NCBI RefSeq assembly: GCF_045290345.1
Contig: NZ_CP155447.1
Coordinates: 9,424,001 to 9,488,000 of the forward strand
DNA: 64,000 nucleotides
Direction of reading: 5' to 3'
DNA from: Singulisphaera sp045290345
GTDB taxonomy: Bacteria; Planctomycetota; Planctomycetia; Isosphaerales; Isosphaeraceae
The translations under genes were made by a program, and so were the position numbers. The first letter of the stretch is position 1. Each line of letters opens with the position of its first letter. The notes under the pieces were generated by a model. It was given only the letters and a program-made list of their open reading frames with translations, ran no database searches and was not told where the DNA came from. Positions 35,232 to 42,980 of the stretch are shown piece after piece.

Positions 35232-36357
35232 GGTCAACCTCCTCGGTGGTCATCCCGGCAAAGAGGGGGAGCAGGATCACGCGGTCGCGGGCGAATTGAG
35301 AGTGGGCCAATCCACCATGGGGGATCTCCTTGTGGGCCTCCTCTTGATGGGCGTTCATGATGCCGCGACGCGTGCTGATCCCACATTCCAGGAGCCTCTG
35401 CATGAGCTGGTCGCGGCCGACGGGATAGGAGTCAGTGACCTGGACCGCATATGACTGGTAGTTCGTCCTGACGTGGGCGGGCACGTGGGGGGGGATGAGG
35501 CCTTGTATCCCTTCGATTTTCGTGGTGTAACGCTCGGCCAGCTCGGCCCGGCGCGACAGTAACGCCGGCAGTCGTTGAAGCTGAACCCGTCCGACCGCCG
35601 CCTGGATGTCGGTCATCCGATAGTTGAAGCCAAGTTCCGGGTACTCCTCGAACACGACCGAGGTCGCAGCGTGCCTGGTCGCGTCGGAGATGCTCATCCC
35701 ATGCTGGCGGAGCGTGCGGAACTTGCGGTCGAGTTCCGGGTCGTCGGTCGTGAGCATCCCGCCGTCGCCGGTCGTCAGGATCTTCCGTGGGTGGAACGAG
35801 AAGCAGGCCACCAGGCCATGCGGCTTGCCAACCCGTTCCCAATCCTGTCGGACACGAATTTCACTCCCGATCGCACAGGCGGCGTCCTCGACGACGGGGA
35901 GCTGATGGCGCGCAGCGACCTCGAGGATCGGCAGGATCTCGCACGGCAGCCCCATCTGATGCACCGGGAGGATCGCTCGCGTACGAGCCGTGATCTCCCG
36001 CTCGATCAGCGACGGGTCCATGTTGTAGGTCCGCGGATCGATGTCCACGAAGACGGGGACAGCGCCGCAATACCGGATGGCGTTCGTGGTGGCGATGAAC
36101 GAGTGGCTCACCGTGATGACCTCGTCGCCCGGCCCGACGCCGAGCGCGTGCAGGGCCAGGTGAAGCGCGGCCGTGCAGTTGGAGACCGCACAAGCGTGTT
36201 CCGCCCCGACGTATGCGGCAAACGCGTCCTCGAACGCCGCGACCTCGGGGCCTTGCGTGATCCATCCCGAGAGGATCGCCCGGCGTGCCGCCGCGGCCTC
36301 CTCCTCGCCCAGGTCGGGGCGGGCGATCGGGATCGTTCGAAGGCTCACGGTGCTCAC
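35206..36357 (-). CDS. DegT/DnrJ/EryC1 aminotransferase
   Basis: This PLP-dependent sugar aminotransferase has 383 residues from a GTG at 36357 that overlaps the epimerase stop (GTGA). Marks are 'RAILSGWITQGPEVAAFEDA', 'CAVSNCTAALHLALHALGVG', 'GDEVITVSHSFIATTNAIRY', 'VVEDAACAIGS' and the PLP-lysine loop 'CFSFHPRKILTTGDGGML'. Given the neighbouring epimerase and formyltransferase, it probably aminates a keto sugar whose new amine is then formylated; this is inference from context. Confidence 0.9.
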   Translation of the reverse strand: MSTVSLRTIPIARPDLGEEEAAAARRAILSGWITQGPEVAAFEDAFAAYVGAEHACAVSNCTAALHLALHALGVGPGDEVITVSHSFIATTNAIRYCGAVPVFVDIDPRTYNMDPSLIEREITARTRAILPVHQMGLPCEILPILEVAARHQLPVVEDAACAIGSEIRVRQDWERVGKPHGLVACFSFHPRKILTTGDGGMLTTDDPELDRKFRTLRQHGMSISDATRHAATSVVFEEYPELGFNYRMTDIQAAVGRVQLQRLPALLSRRAELAERYTTKIEGIQGLIPPHVPAHVRTNYQSYAVQVTDSYPVGRDQLMQRLLECGISTRRGIMNAHQEEAHKEIPHGGLAHSQFARDRVILLPLFAGMTTEEVDRVVEALTP

Positions 36358-37343
36358 CGGGCCACCTCCTCGAGCTGGGGCATCGACTGCCGGCGCCAAT
36401 CCACCAGCCGGCGCAACCCGTCCTCGAGCGAGACCTCAGTCGAGAAGCCGAGTTCCCGACGGGCCCGCGTCGTGTCGGCCAGGCGCCGAGGGACCGGGTT
36501 CACCTTCCGAGCCGGGTGATGTTCCGGCGCCAGGGGGCGGGCAATGGTCGCGTCGGTCATCGCCTGCAGGAGGCCGAGGAGCGTCGTCTCGATCCCGCTA
36601 GCGACGTTATAGACGTCGTCGACCCGGTCCGACTTCATCGCGAGAACGTTCGCCCGCGCGATATCCTCGACGAAGACGAAGTCCATGGAGGCTGAACCGT
36701 CGCCATGGACCTGGGGGGCCCGGCCCTGTTCGATGCAATCGAGCCAACGGATAAAGACCTCGGTATAGGCCCCCGTCAGATCCATTCGCGGGCCATAAAC
36801 GTTGAAGTACCGCAACCCGACGCTCGGAAATCCGTACATGTCGTGAAAGCTATGTGCAATCCCTTCATTCATCAGCTTCGCGGCGCCGTAGAGGGTGCGG
36901 TTGTTGTACGGATGATGCCGCTCGTCGGTCGGGAACAACTCGGCAGCGCCATAGACCGAGGCGGAGGAGGCGTAGACGACCTTCTTCACGCCCGAGGCGA
37001 CGGCGGCCTCGAAGACGTTGAAGGCTCCCATCACCAGGACGTCCATGCAGTCGCGGGGCTGCTCGGCGCAAAGGGTGATCCGGATCGCGGCTTGATGGAA
37101 GACGTAGTCGCACCCGGCGACGGCCTGGGTGACGGTCGTGCGATCGCGGACGTCGCCCTCGATGAAGGTGATCGGCCGACGGGCCCGCGCCTGGGCCAGG
37201 TTGGCGTCGGAGCCGCGCACCAAGTTGTCGAGCACGCGGATCTCACCGGCGCCCTCGTCGATCAATCGGTCGACGATGTGTGAGCCGATCAGTCCCGCGC
37301 CACCGGTTACGAGGATGGTCTGCCCTTCGAGAGAGTTTTTCAT
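36354..37343 (-). CDS. NAD-dependent nucleotide-sugar epimerase/dehydratase
   Basis: This is a 329-residue extended SDR from ATG 37343; the frame continues upstream but would run into the aminotransferase, and ATG 37343 overlaps its stop (ATGA). Motifs are 'ILVTGGAGLIGSHIVDRLID', 'VFHQAAIRITLC', 'VVYASSASVYGAAE' and the catalytic 'YGAAK', then 'LRYFNVYGPRMD'. It resembles UDP-glucose/UDP-GlcNAc 4-epimerases and related dehydratases. It supplies a keto or epimerised nucleotide sugar for the operon. Confidence 0.9.
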   Translation of the reverse strand: MKNSLEGQTILVTGGAGLIGSHIVDRLIDEGAGEIRVLDNLVRGSDANLAQARARRPITFIEGDVRDRTTVTQAVAGCDYVFHQAAIRITLCAEQPRDCMDVLVMGAFNVFEAAVASGVKKVVYASSASVYGAAELFPTDERHHPYNNRTLYGAAKLMNEGIAHSFHDMYGFPSVGLRYFNVYGPRMDLTGAYTEVFIRWLDCIEQGRAPQVHGDGSASMDFVFVEDIARANVLAMKSDRVDDVYNVASGIETTLLGLLQAMTDATIARPLAPEHHPARKVNPVPRRLADTTRARRELGFSTEVSLEDGLRRLVDWRRQSMPQLEEVAR

Positions 37344-38506
37344 GCGTGATCCTCCCGCAGGACGTCGCGCAAGGCATCGACGACCCGCTCCTGCTGCGAC
37401 GCGGTCATCTCGGGGAAGAGGGGCAGGGTCAGGCACTCCCGGGCGATCCGCTCGGTGACTGGAAAATCCCCCTCGCGATAACCGAGGTGGGCGAACGCCT
37501 TCTGAAGGTGGACCGGCACGGGGTAGTGGAGCCCGGCGCCGATCCCGCGCGCCTCTAACTGGTCGCGGAGCCGGTCCCGCTCGGGATGGAGGACGACGAA
37601 GAGGTGCCAGACGTGGCGGAGTTCGGGCGCCTCGGTCGGCAGTTGGATCGGCAGATCGGCGAGCCGCTCGAGATAAGTCGCGGCCAGGCGGCGGCGCGCC
37701 TCGGTCCAGCCTTCGAGGTAGCGGAGCTTGATCCCGAGGATCGCCCCCTGGAACGCATCCATACGGTAATTGAAGCCGATCTCGTCGTGGTGATAACGCT
37801 GGCTCTGGGCGTGATCCCTCAGGGAGCGAAGCCGCGCCGCGATTCGGTCGTCGTCGGTGACAATCGCGCCCGCCTCTCCGTAGGCGCCCAGGTTCTTCCC
37901 GGGATAGAAACTGAAGCAGCCGGATTGACCGAGGGTCCCGGCGCCACGGCCCCGATAGCGAGCAGCGTGGGCCTGGGCGGCGTCCTCGATGATGGGAATG
38001 CCGTATCGACGTCCGATCTCCAGGAGCGGCTCCAAGGCGGCGGGCTGCCCGTAGAGATGGACGGGCAAGATCGCTCGGGTGCGCGACGTGATCTTCGCCT
38101 CGACCTGGTCGACGTCCATGGTATAGCTGACGGGATCGACGTCGACCATGACGGGCGTCGCGCCGACGTAGTTGACGGCCCAGGTCGTCGCGATGAAGGT
38201 CATCGGGACGGTGATGACCTCATCACCCGGCCCGACTCCCGCGGCGATCAGCGCCAGGTGGAGCGCCGAGGTGCCGCTGTTGACGCCGACGCAGTGTCGG
38301 GCGCCGACGTGGGCGGCGAACGCGTTCTCGAACTCTTTAACTTGGGGGCCCAGTACGTAGGTCGAGCTGTCGGCGACCTCGCGGAGCGCCTCGGAGATAT
38401 CATCGCATAGACCGGCATACTGGGCCTTCAGGTCAATTAACGGGATCGGCGGCGGAGTCGAGCAGAGCCCTCGCCCAGCCTGAACGGTTTCGGTTGCGAT
38501 GGTCAT
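37340..38506 (-). CDS. DegT-family aminotransferase (WbpE/FdtB-like)
   Basis: This 388-residue PLP enzyme has 'PLIDLKAQYAGLCDDISEAL', 'SGTSALHLALIAAGVGPGDE', 'IIEDAAQAHAARYRGRGAGT' and 'CFSFYPGKNLGAYGEAGAIV', whose lysine carries PLP. The latter loop and 'LRDHAQSQRYHHDEIGFNYR' fit the WbpE/QdtB/FdtB subgroup, which aminate C3 of a 3-keto sugar. It lies between a hexapeptide acetyltransferase and an oxidoreductase, the same trio that makes 2,3-diamino sugars in other bacteria. Its ATG overlaps the acetyltransferase stop (TAATG). Confidence 0.9.
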   Translation of the reverse strand: MTIATETVQAGRGLCSTPPPIPLIDLKAQYAGLCDDISEALREVADSSTYVLGPQVKEFENAFAAHVGARHCVGVNSGTSALHLALIAAGVGPGDEVITVPMTFIATTWAVNYVGATPVMVDVDPVSYTMDVDQVEAKITSRTRAILPVHLYGQPAALEPLLEIGRRYGIPIIEDAAQAHAARYRGRGAGTLGQSGCFSFYPGKNLGAYGEAGAIVTDDDRIAARLRSLRDHAQSQRYHHDEIGFNYRMDAFQGAILGIKLRYLEGWTEARRRLAATYLERLADLPIQLPTEAPELRHVWHLFVVLHPERDRLRDQLEARGIGAGLHYPVPVHLQKAFAHLGYREGDFPVTERIARECLTLPLFPEMTASQQERVVDALRDVLREDHA

Positions 38507-39027
38507 TATCGTTGTTCTCCTTGTTGCTCCCGCAGTCGAAATTGTCGGGCCGGGACCCCTTTGACGACTCCCCCGGCGGCCACGTCGCCGGTCACCACGG
38601 CTCCGGCGGCGACCAGCGCCCCCGGCCCGATCGTCAACCCACCGAGAATCACGGCTCCGCTACCGATCGAGGCCCCCTTGCAGATCCGCGTGGGTTCGAC
38701 GCACCAATCACTCGCAGTCATGGGGCGTCCGTCGCAGGTGGCTCGGGGGTTGGAATCATTAATAAACATAACGCCATGGCCGATGAAGACCTCGTCTTCG
38801 ATCGTGACCCCCTCGCAGAGAAACGTGTGGCTGGAGATCTTGCAGCGAGTGCCAATGGTCACGTTCTTCTGGACTTCGACGAAACTCCCGATCCGGGTGT
38901 CGTCGCCGATCGAGCAGCCGTAGAGATTAACGAAGCAGTGAAACGTCACGTCGCGGCCGAGCCGGACGTCCGGGGCGATCCGGATCCCGTTCGCTGGGTC
39001 CGAGCGTGGATGGGCCTGCATGGACAT
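38506..39027 (-). CDS. Hexapeptide-repeat N-acetyltransferase (WbpD/WlbB-like)
   Basis: The protein has 173 residues from ATG 39027, which has GGAG upstream on the - strand; the longer frame from 39132 lacks this support. It is a left-handed beta-helix acyltransferase with hexapeptide turns ('VRLGRDVTFHCFVNLYGCSI', 'RIGSFVEVQKNVTIG', 'ASIGSGAVILGGLTIGPGAL'). The 'GHGVMFINDSNPRA' loop fits the WbpD/FdtC group that N-acetylates the 3-amino group made by the neighbouring aminotransferase. Confidence 0.88.
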   Translation of the reverse strand: MSMQAHPRSDPANGIRIAPDVRLGRDVTFHCFVNLYGCSIGDDTRIGSFVEVQKNVTIGTRCKISSHTFLCEGVTIEDEVFIGHGVMFINDSNPRATCDGRPMTASDWCVEPTRICKGASIGSGAVILGGLTIGPGALVAAGAVVTGDVAAGGVVKGVPARQFRLREQQGEQR

Positions 39028-40054
39028 GGTCGAGGTCTCCGTGAGAAAGGACGACGCGGCCTCCCTGAGCGCGGAGGCTGCGATTCGCCGCATCGAGCAA
39101 CCGGGTAATGCGCAAGCCCATCCAGCCGTCACTGATCGGCGTCTTGCCTTCTCGGACGCACTCGGCGAAATGACAGACCATCGACTGAAGGGCCTCGCCC
39201 GCCTCGACGTGGGGGCTCCAGACGTCGCCGGTGCGGTAGCCGACCAGGAGCTTGTGCCGCCCCTCGGCCCCTTCGCCGAATTCGATGCCGCGGTCGTATA
39301 CCTTGACCGGCTCGGTGGTGTTCAACTCGTTGAAGACGACGCTCTTGCGCGAACCGGCAAAGATCATCTGGCGGACCTTCACGGGGGAGAGCCAGTTGAC
39401 GTGAAAGTTGGCGAGCATCTGATCGCCGTAGTCGACGTTGACGTAGGCAATATCCTCGGTCCCTCGGTTGGTGTGAGAGCAACCCCAGGCCGATGTGCTG
39501 CGGGCTTCGAAGCCGACCAGGTAGTCAGCGATCGAGAGGTCGTGCGGCGCGAGGTCCCAGACGACATTGATGTCGTGCTGGAAGAGGCCGAGATTGATCC
39601 GAATGCTGTCGATATAGTAGAGCTCGCCCAGCTCGCCATGCTCGATCAGCTCCTTGATCTTGCGGACGGCATTGTTGAAGAGATAGGTATGATCCACCAT
39701 GAGAATTCGCTGCTGGCGCTCTGCCAGGTGGATGAGGGCCTGGGCTTCGTGGACCTGGGACGTCAGCGGCTTCTCGACCAGGACGTGGAGACCCGCCTCG
39801 AGGCAGCGCTGGGCGATCGGGAAGTGGGTCGAGACCGGCGTGGCGATCACGGCCGCGTCCAGCGGGAGCTCGAGTAACTCGTCGAGTGAACTTGCCAGCT
39901 TGAGATGAGAGTAGGCCTGGCCGATCGTCGCGAGCCGCGCGGGATTCGCGTCGCAGACGGCCTCGACCTCGGTCAACGGGCAGGCGGAGAAGTTGCGGAT
40001 CAGGTTCGGTCCCCAGTAGCCGCACCCGATGATTCCGACCTTGAGCTTTTCCAT
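38927..40054 (-). CDS. Gfo/Idh/MocA sugar 3-dehydrogenase (WlbA/GnnA-like)
   Basis: This 375-residue oxidoreductase has the NAD motif 'VGIIGCGYWGPNLIRNF', 'AVIATPVSTHFPIAQRCLEA' and the catalytic 'HVLVEKPLTSQVHE'. It fits the WlbA/WbpB/GnnA group that oxidises C3 of a UDP-sugar before WbpE-type amination. Its last 34 or so residues after 'LLDAANRSLRAQGGR' are Pro/Arg-rich and run 101 bases into the acetyltransferase gene, beyond where family members usually end. A late frame change that extended the protein is possible. Confidence 0.87.
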   Translation of the reverse strand: MEKLKVGIIGCGYWGPNLIRNFSACPLTEVEAVCDANPARLATIGQAYSHLKLASSLDELLELPLDAAVIATPVSTHFPIAQRCLEAGLHVLVEKPLTSQVHEAQALIHLAERQQRILMVDHTYLFNNAVRKIKELIEHGELGELYYIDSIRINLGLFQHDINVVWDLAPHDLSIADYLVGFEARSTSAWGCSHTNRGTEDIAYVNVDYGDQMLANFHVNWLSPVKVRQMIFAGSRKSVVFNELNTTEPVKVYDRGIEFGEGAEGRHKLLVGYRTGDVWSPHVEAGEALQSMVCHFAECVREGKTPISDGWMGLRITRLLDAANRSLRAQGGRVVLSHGDLDHVHAGPSTLGPSERDPDRPGRPARPRRDVSLLR

Positions 40055-40069
40055 GGGTTCAACTCGCTA

Positions 40070-40957
40070 TTAGATGATGTCCGCGAATCCACGTTCGACG
40101 CGACTGAAGTACAGTGTTCCCACGGCAAACATGGCCGCAGACACCGCCAGAGAGACCGCGAGTGAATAAGTGTCGAGCGTGCCCCCCAGGACGACGGCAC
40201 GGAAGTTCGCAATCAGCCCGAAGGCGGGGTTGAGCGGCAAGATCCAGCTCCAGACGCCGGACGCCAACGAAGTGGAATCCATGTAGATGGTGGGCGTCGC
40301 GAACATCCAGAGTTGCATCAAGAACGGAATGACGTAGCGGAAATCGCGGTACGCCACGTTCAGAGCGGCCAGCAGGGAACCGACCCCGGCCGCCGCCACC
40401 GTGAGGCCGAGCACGATGACCGGGGCCAGCACCAACGAAGTTGACGGGAAGACGCCGTACGCGAACATCAAGACGCCGAGCATCCCGCACGCCACCGCGA
40501 AGTCGACGAGACCGGCCCCCACCGAGGCGAGCGGGATGATCAACCTCGGGAAATAGACTTTCGAGATCAGCCGCTCGCTGCCGACCACGCTCTGTCCCGC
40601 CGCGGAGATCGCATTGGCGAAGAACGTCCAGGGAAGCAGGCCGGCAAATGCGAAGAGCGGGTAAGGAATTCGGCCCGACGAGAGGTTCGCTAGCTTGGCG
40701 AAGAAGATACTGAAGACGATCATCGTCATGAGCGGCTGGAGGATCGCCCAGGCCCCGCCCAGCACGGTTTGCTTGTATCGGACCTTGACGTCGCGCCAGC
40801 AGAGAAAGGCGAGGAGCTCTCGGTAAGCCCAGAGCTCGTTGAAATCAAGAACGCGCCATTTCTTATGAGGAACGATATCGATGACCGGTGTCTCGGCCCG
40901 CTTGGGGAGCACACTTGCCGGCATCGTGTTCACAGGGATCTCAATAATTCGTGTCAT
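40070..40957 (-). CDS. wzm: Polysaccharide ABC transporter permease (Wzm)
   Basis: This 295-residue ABC-2 type permease has about six membrane helices: 'LQPLMTMIVFSIFFAKLANL', 'GLLPWTFFANAISAAGQS', 'VDFAVACGMLGVLMFAYGVF', 'LVLAPVIVLGLTVAAAGVGS', 'FLMQLWMFATPTIY' and 'LAVSLAVSAAMFAVGTLYFS'. The cytoplasmic 'FLCWRDVKVRYKQTVLGGAW' is a family signature. It is the first gene of the - strand operon and partners the ATPase at 30799-32058. Confidence 0.92.
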   Translation of the reverse strand: MTRIIEIPVNTMPASVLPKRAETPVIDIVPHKKWRVLDFNELWAYRELLAFLCWRDVKVRYKQTVLGGAWAILQPLMTMIVFSIFFAKLANLSSGRIPYPLFAFAGLLPWTFFANAISAAGQSVVGSERLISKVYFPRLIIPLASVGAGLVDFAVACGMLGVLMFAYGVFPSTSLVLAPVIVLGLTVAAAGVGSLLAALNVAYRDFRYVIPFLMQLWMFATPTIYMDSTSLASGVWSWILPLNPAFGLIANFRAVVLGGTLDTYSLAVSLAVSAAMFAVGTLYFSRVERGFADII

Positions 40958-41385
40958 GATGGGCCGATTCGCTGAATCTCGCGGGTTCTTCGAGCCACGC
41001 GACCACCGCGTGGCGATTCAAGCTGTCCCGAAGGCCTCGGTAGTTCCACATGAGTAATCGAATGAGTCGAGATCTCATAAATCCTGATATGACCGATATC
41101 GTATCGAGGCGACCGACGTGCGAGGGCGAGAGCCTCCGACCAGGTCGGGTTGCGACTCAAAGCCACGCGGGGTCGATACAGACGTACTTGTCGTTGGTTT
41201 GCCAAGGGCGGAAATCCACGGCCACCTAAAGCCGCCGCTCGTGAGCGGGTGACCTCGATCCAAAGTGGCCAGAACATGGACCTTGAGCATTCACAACCCG
41301 ACGTCGGGTTGCCGTGCAGGAGATCAAATTACTGCGAATCCGACTTCACGCAATTCAATGAGAGCCACGCCGCTCTCGTCTCAAA
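40958..41385. promoter_or_regulatory. Upstream region of the ABC-export operon with an 18-bp palindrome
   Basis: This gap holds the promoter of the - strand operon. A perfect 18-bp palindrome, CAACCCGACGTCGGGTTG, lies at 41294-41311, about 340 bases from the permease start. It could be a regulator site or an insertion-sequence end, since an IS630-type relic begins next to it. No other feature was recognised. Confidence 0.4.
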
Positions 41386-42233
41386 ATGAAGCTTTCACGC
41401 TGGCTGAACAGAACTGGTCGCAAGCTAGCGACGTTAAATCAGTCCTCGCAAATGGAACGGACGGCTCGCCCGTCGGGCACAACTCGGGCGGGCTGCCCGA
41501 AGATCGTCAGACTGGCATGCAGGGAGCCGGTCGACGATCTCCTGCCGCACCACACCCGCTACTGGCGGACGGCCCGGCAGGACGCCCGCTCCAAGGATCA
41601 GGTCGGGACGGTGCGCCGGGGCCACGCCAACTCCGAACGATTGGCCAAGGCGAGGGCCCGGTTCGTAGCTACCGATGAAATGCCCAACTGCCAGAGGCTC
41701 GAACGCCGCCCGAGCCGCCCGACCACTCCTGGCTCGACCGAGCAACGGGAGTTGGGGAACACCAGGCACGAAACTGTTCGCATTCTGATGTTCATGGTCG
41801 TCGATGCGGGCGATATGGAGGCAGTCTGCCCGGCGGCCAACGACTCTGAGCACGACATTCGGAAATGGAAGAGTTTCCCGCGGAGGCATCGCAATCTCCG
41901 GGACATTTTCCTGAGCCAGGCCGCCCGGGCCCGCCACATCGCGGGAACGACGGCCTAATCCTTCACCGCCTGCCGGAGTACGTGGCGACCCCGATTCACG
42001 CCTCGCGGCTAAATCAAGCGGAGTTGCTCAACAACTCCCTCGGAAGCTGCTCGTTGAGGCGAGCGTCGTGAACGAGCCGGCATAAACAGATCCTTTGCGT
42101 GAACTTCTTGGCCAAATACAACCGTCGCTACCTCCATCCGTTCGAGTGGACTTGGACCAACCACCCGTTGCAATTTTGGTTCGCCGAACCTTCGGCGCCA
42201 GTTCGTTGCAACCAACACATCCAGGCAAGCTAA
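41386..42233 (+). pseudogene. IS630-family transposase relic
   Basis: A frame open from 41386 to 41958 carries 'RYWRTARQDA', 'ARARFVATDEMPNCQRLERR', 'GTVRILMFMV'-like text ('HETVRILMFMVVDAG') and 'RRHRNLRDIFLSQ', which follow the catalytic region of IS630-type DDE transposases. The conserved end continues in other frames: 'LPEYVATPIHASRLNQAELL' near 41970-42035, and 'YNRRYLHPFEWTWTNHPLQF' at about 42117-42176, closing at TAA 42231-42233. At least two frameshifts and the loss of the aspartates expected near DE and QDGG show that it is dead. Identification is from memory of the family. Confidence 0.7.
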
Positions 42234-42364
42234 CACCTGAAACCACCGCCGGCAAGGCTGCGACAGTTATTTTATGGGCAGTGCTGTTTGAAACCAACAT
42301 GAGTCACGTCATCTTGTGGCTCGAATCCACGCAACTGTCAAGTAAATTGAAGCCATTACTCTAA

Positions 42365-42679
42365 TCAAAAACAGGTGTCCTTCCGGAAGAAAATGCACCC
42401 ACGCCGATCACCTCCAAGCTCGCGTCTCGTGAGCCGACGCCCCACGATCGTGGCGACCACGAACAACTCGCTCGCTCTCAAACCGCGGCCGCCCGACTCG
42501 TCGAGCACGCCCAGACCCACTTGGCGGCCGCCCAGGGACGCGGAGCCATGAGCATCGCCCACAAACTCCACATCGGCCGTCCCACCGTCTACCAATGGCT
42601 CCATCGCTTCAACGAACACAGTCTCGCTGAGTACGCCCGCGGCGAGACTCTGCGATACACGGGCTTCACCGTGCGATGA
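42365..42679 (+). pseudogene. Transposase HTH fragment fused to the 3' end of cas1
   Basis: The frame is open from after the TAA at 42362 to TGA 42677-42679 and lacks a good start until ATG 42548. The middle part reads 'LARSQTAAARLVEHAQTHLA' and 'AMSIAHKLHIGRPTVYQWLH', a helix-turn-helix typical of planctomycete transposases. After 'RFNEHSLA' the transposase similarity stops and the frame ends 'EYARGETLRYTGFTVR'. That ending closely resembles the C-terminus of type I-G Cas1 (pattern ...GE.P.Y..F.VR). It lies 13 bases before cas2, exactly where cas1 should end. I infer a deletion or insertion that joined an IS fragment to the last codons of cas4-cas1. Confidence 0.55.
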
Positions 42680-42692
42680 GGATGAGGCGACC

Positions 42693-42977
42693 ATGGATAC
42701 CTACCTGGTCGGCTACTCCATCGCCGACCCCAAACAACTCCGCAAAGTTGCCCCGGGCTGCGAGGACTTCGGGCTCCGGAATCGATTTGCAGTGTTTTTT
42801 TGTCGACTATCAATGACCGACTTGGTACGACTGCGCAGCCGCCTTTATGACATCGTCGACCAGGACAAGGATCAGGTCCTGTTCGCGCCGCTTTGCAAGC
42901 GGTGCGCGGGCCGGATCGAAACAATCGGGCGGCCGATCGAGCCGCATGGTGCGAGGGATGCGGTCATCGTGAGATGA
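42693..42977 (+). CDS. cas2: CRISPR-associated endoribonuclease-like Cas2
   Basis: This 94-residue protein has the Cas2 ferredoxin-like fold signature: beta-1 'YLVGYSIADPKQLRKV', 'LRNRFAVFFCRLSMTDLVRL' and 'DQDKDQVLFAPL'. In most Cas2 proteins beta-1 ends YDIxD; here the first Asp is Ser9 (Y8-S9-I10). Cas2 forms the Cas1-Cas2 integrase, and its own nuclease activity is not needed for spacer uptake in the systems tested. No intact cas1 is present in the window. The start has GAGG 5 bases upstream, and cas3 begins 3 bases after the stop. Confidence 0.85.
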   Translation: MDTYLVGYSIADPKQLRKVAPGCEDFGLRNRFAVFFCRLSMTDLVRLRSRLYDIVDQDKDQVLFAPLCKRCAGRIETIGRPIEPHGARDAVIVR

Positions 42978-42980
42978 AAC

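Noticed and set aside
41434..41937. 167-codon - strand frame
   Set aside because: It lies opposite the IS630-type relic, whose sense strand shows transposase motifs.
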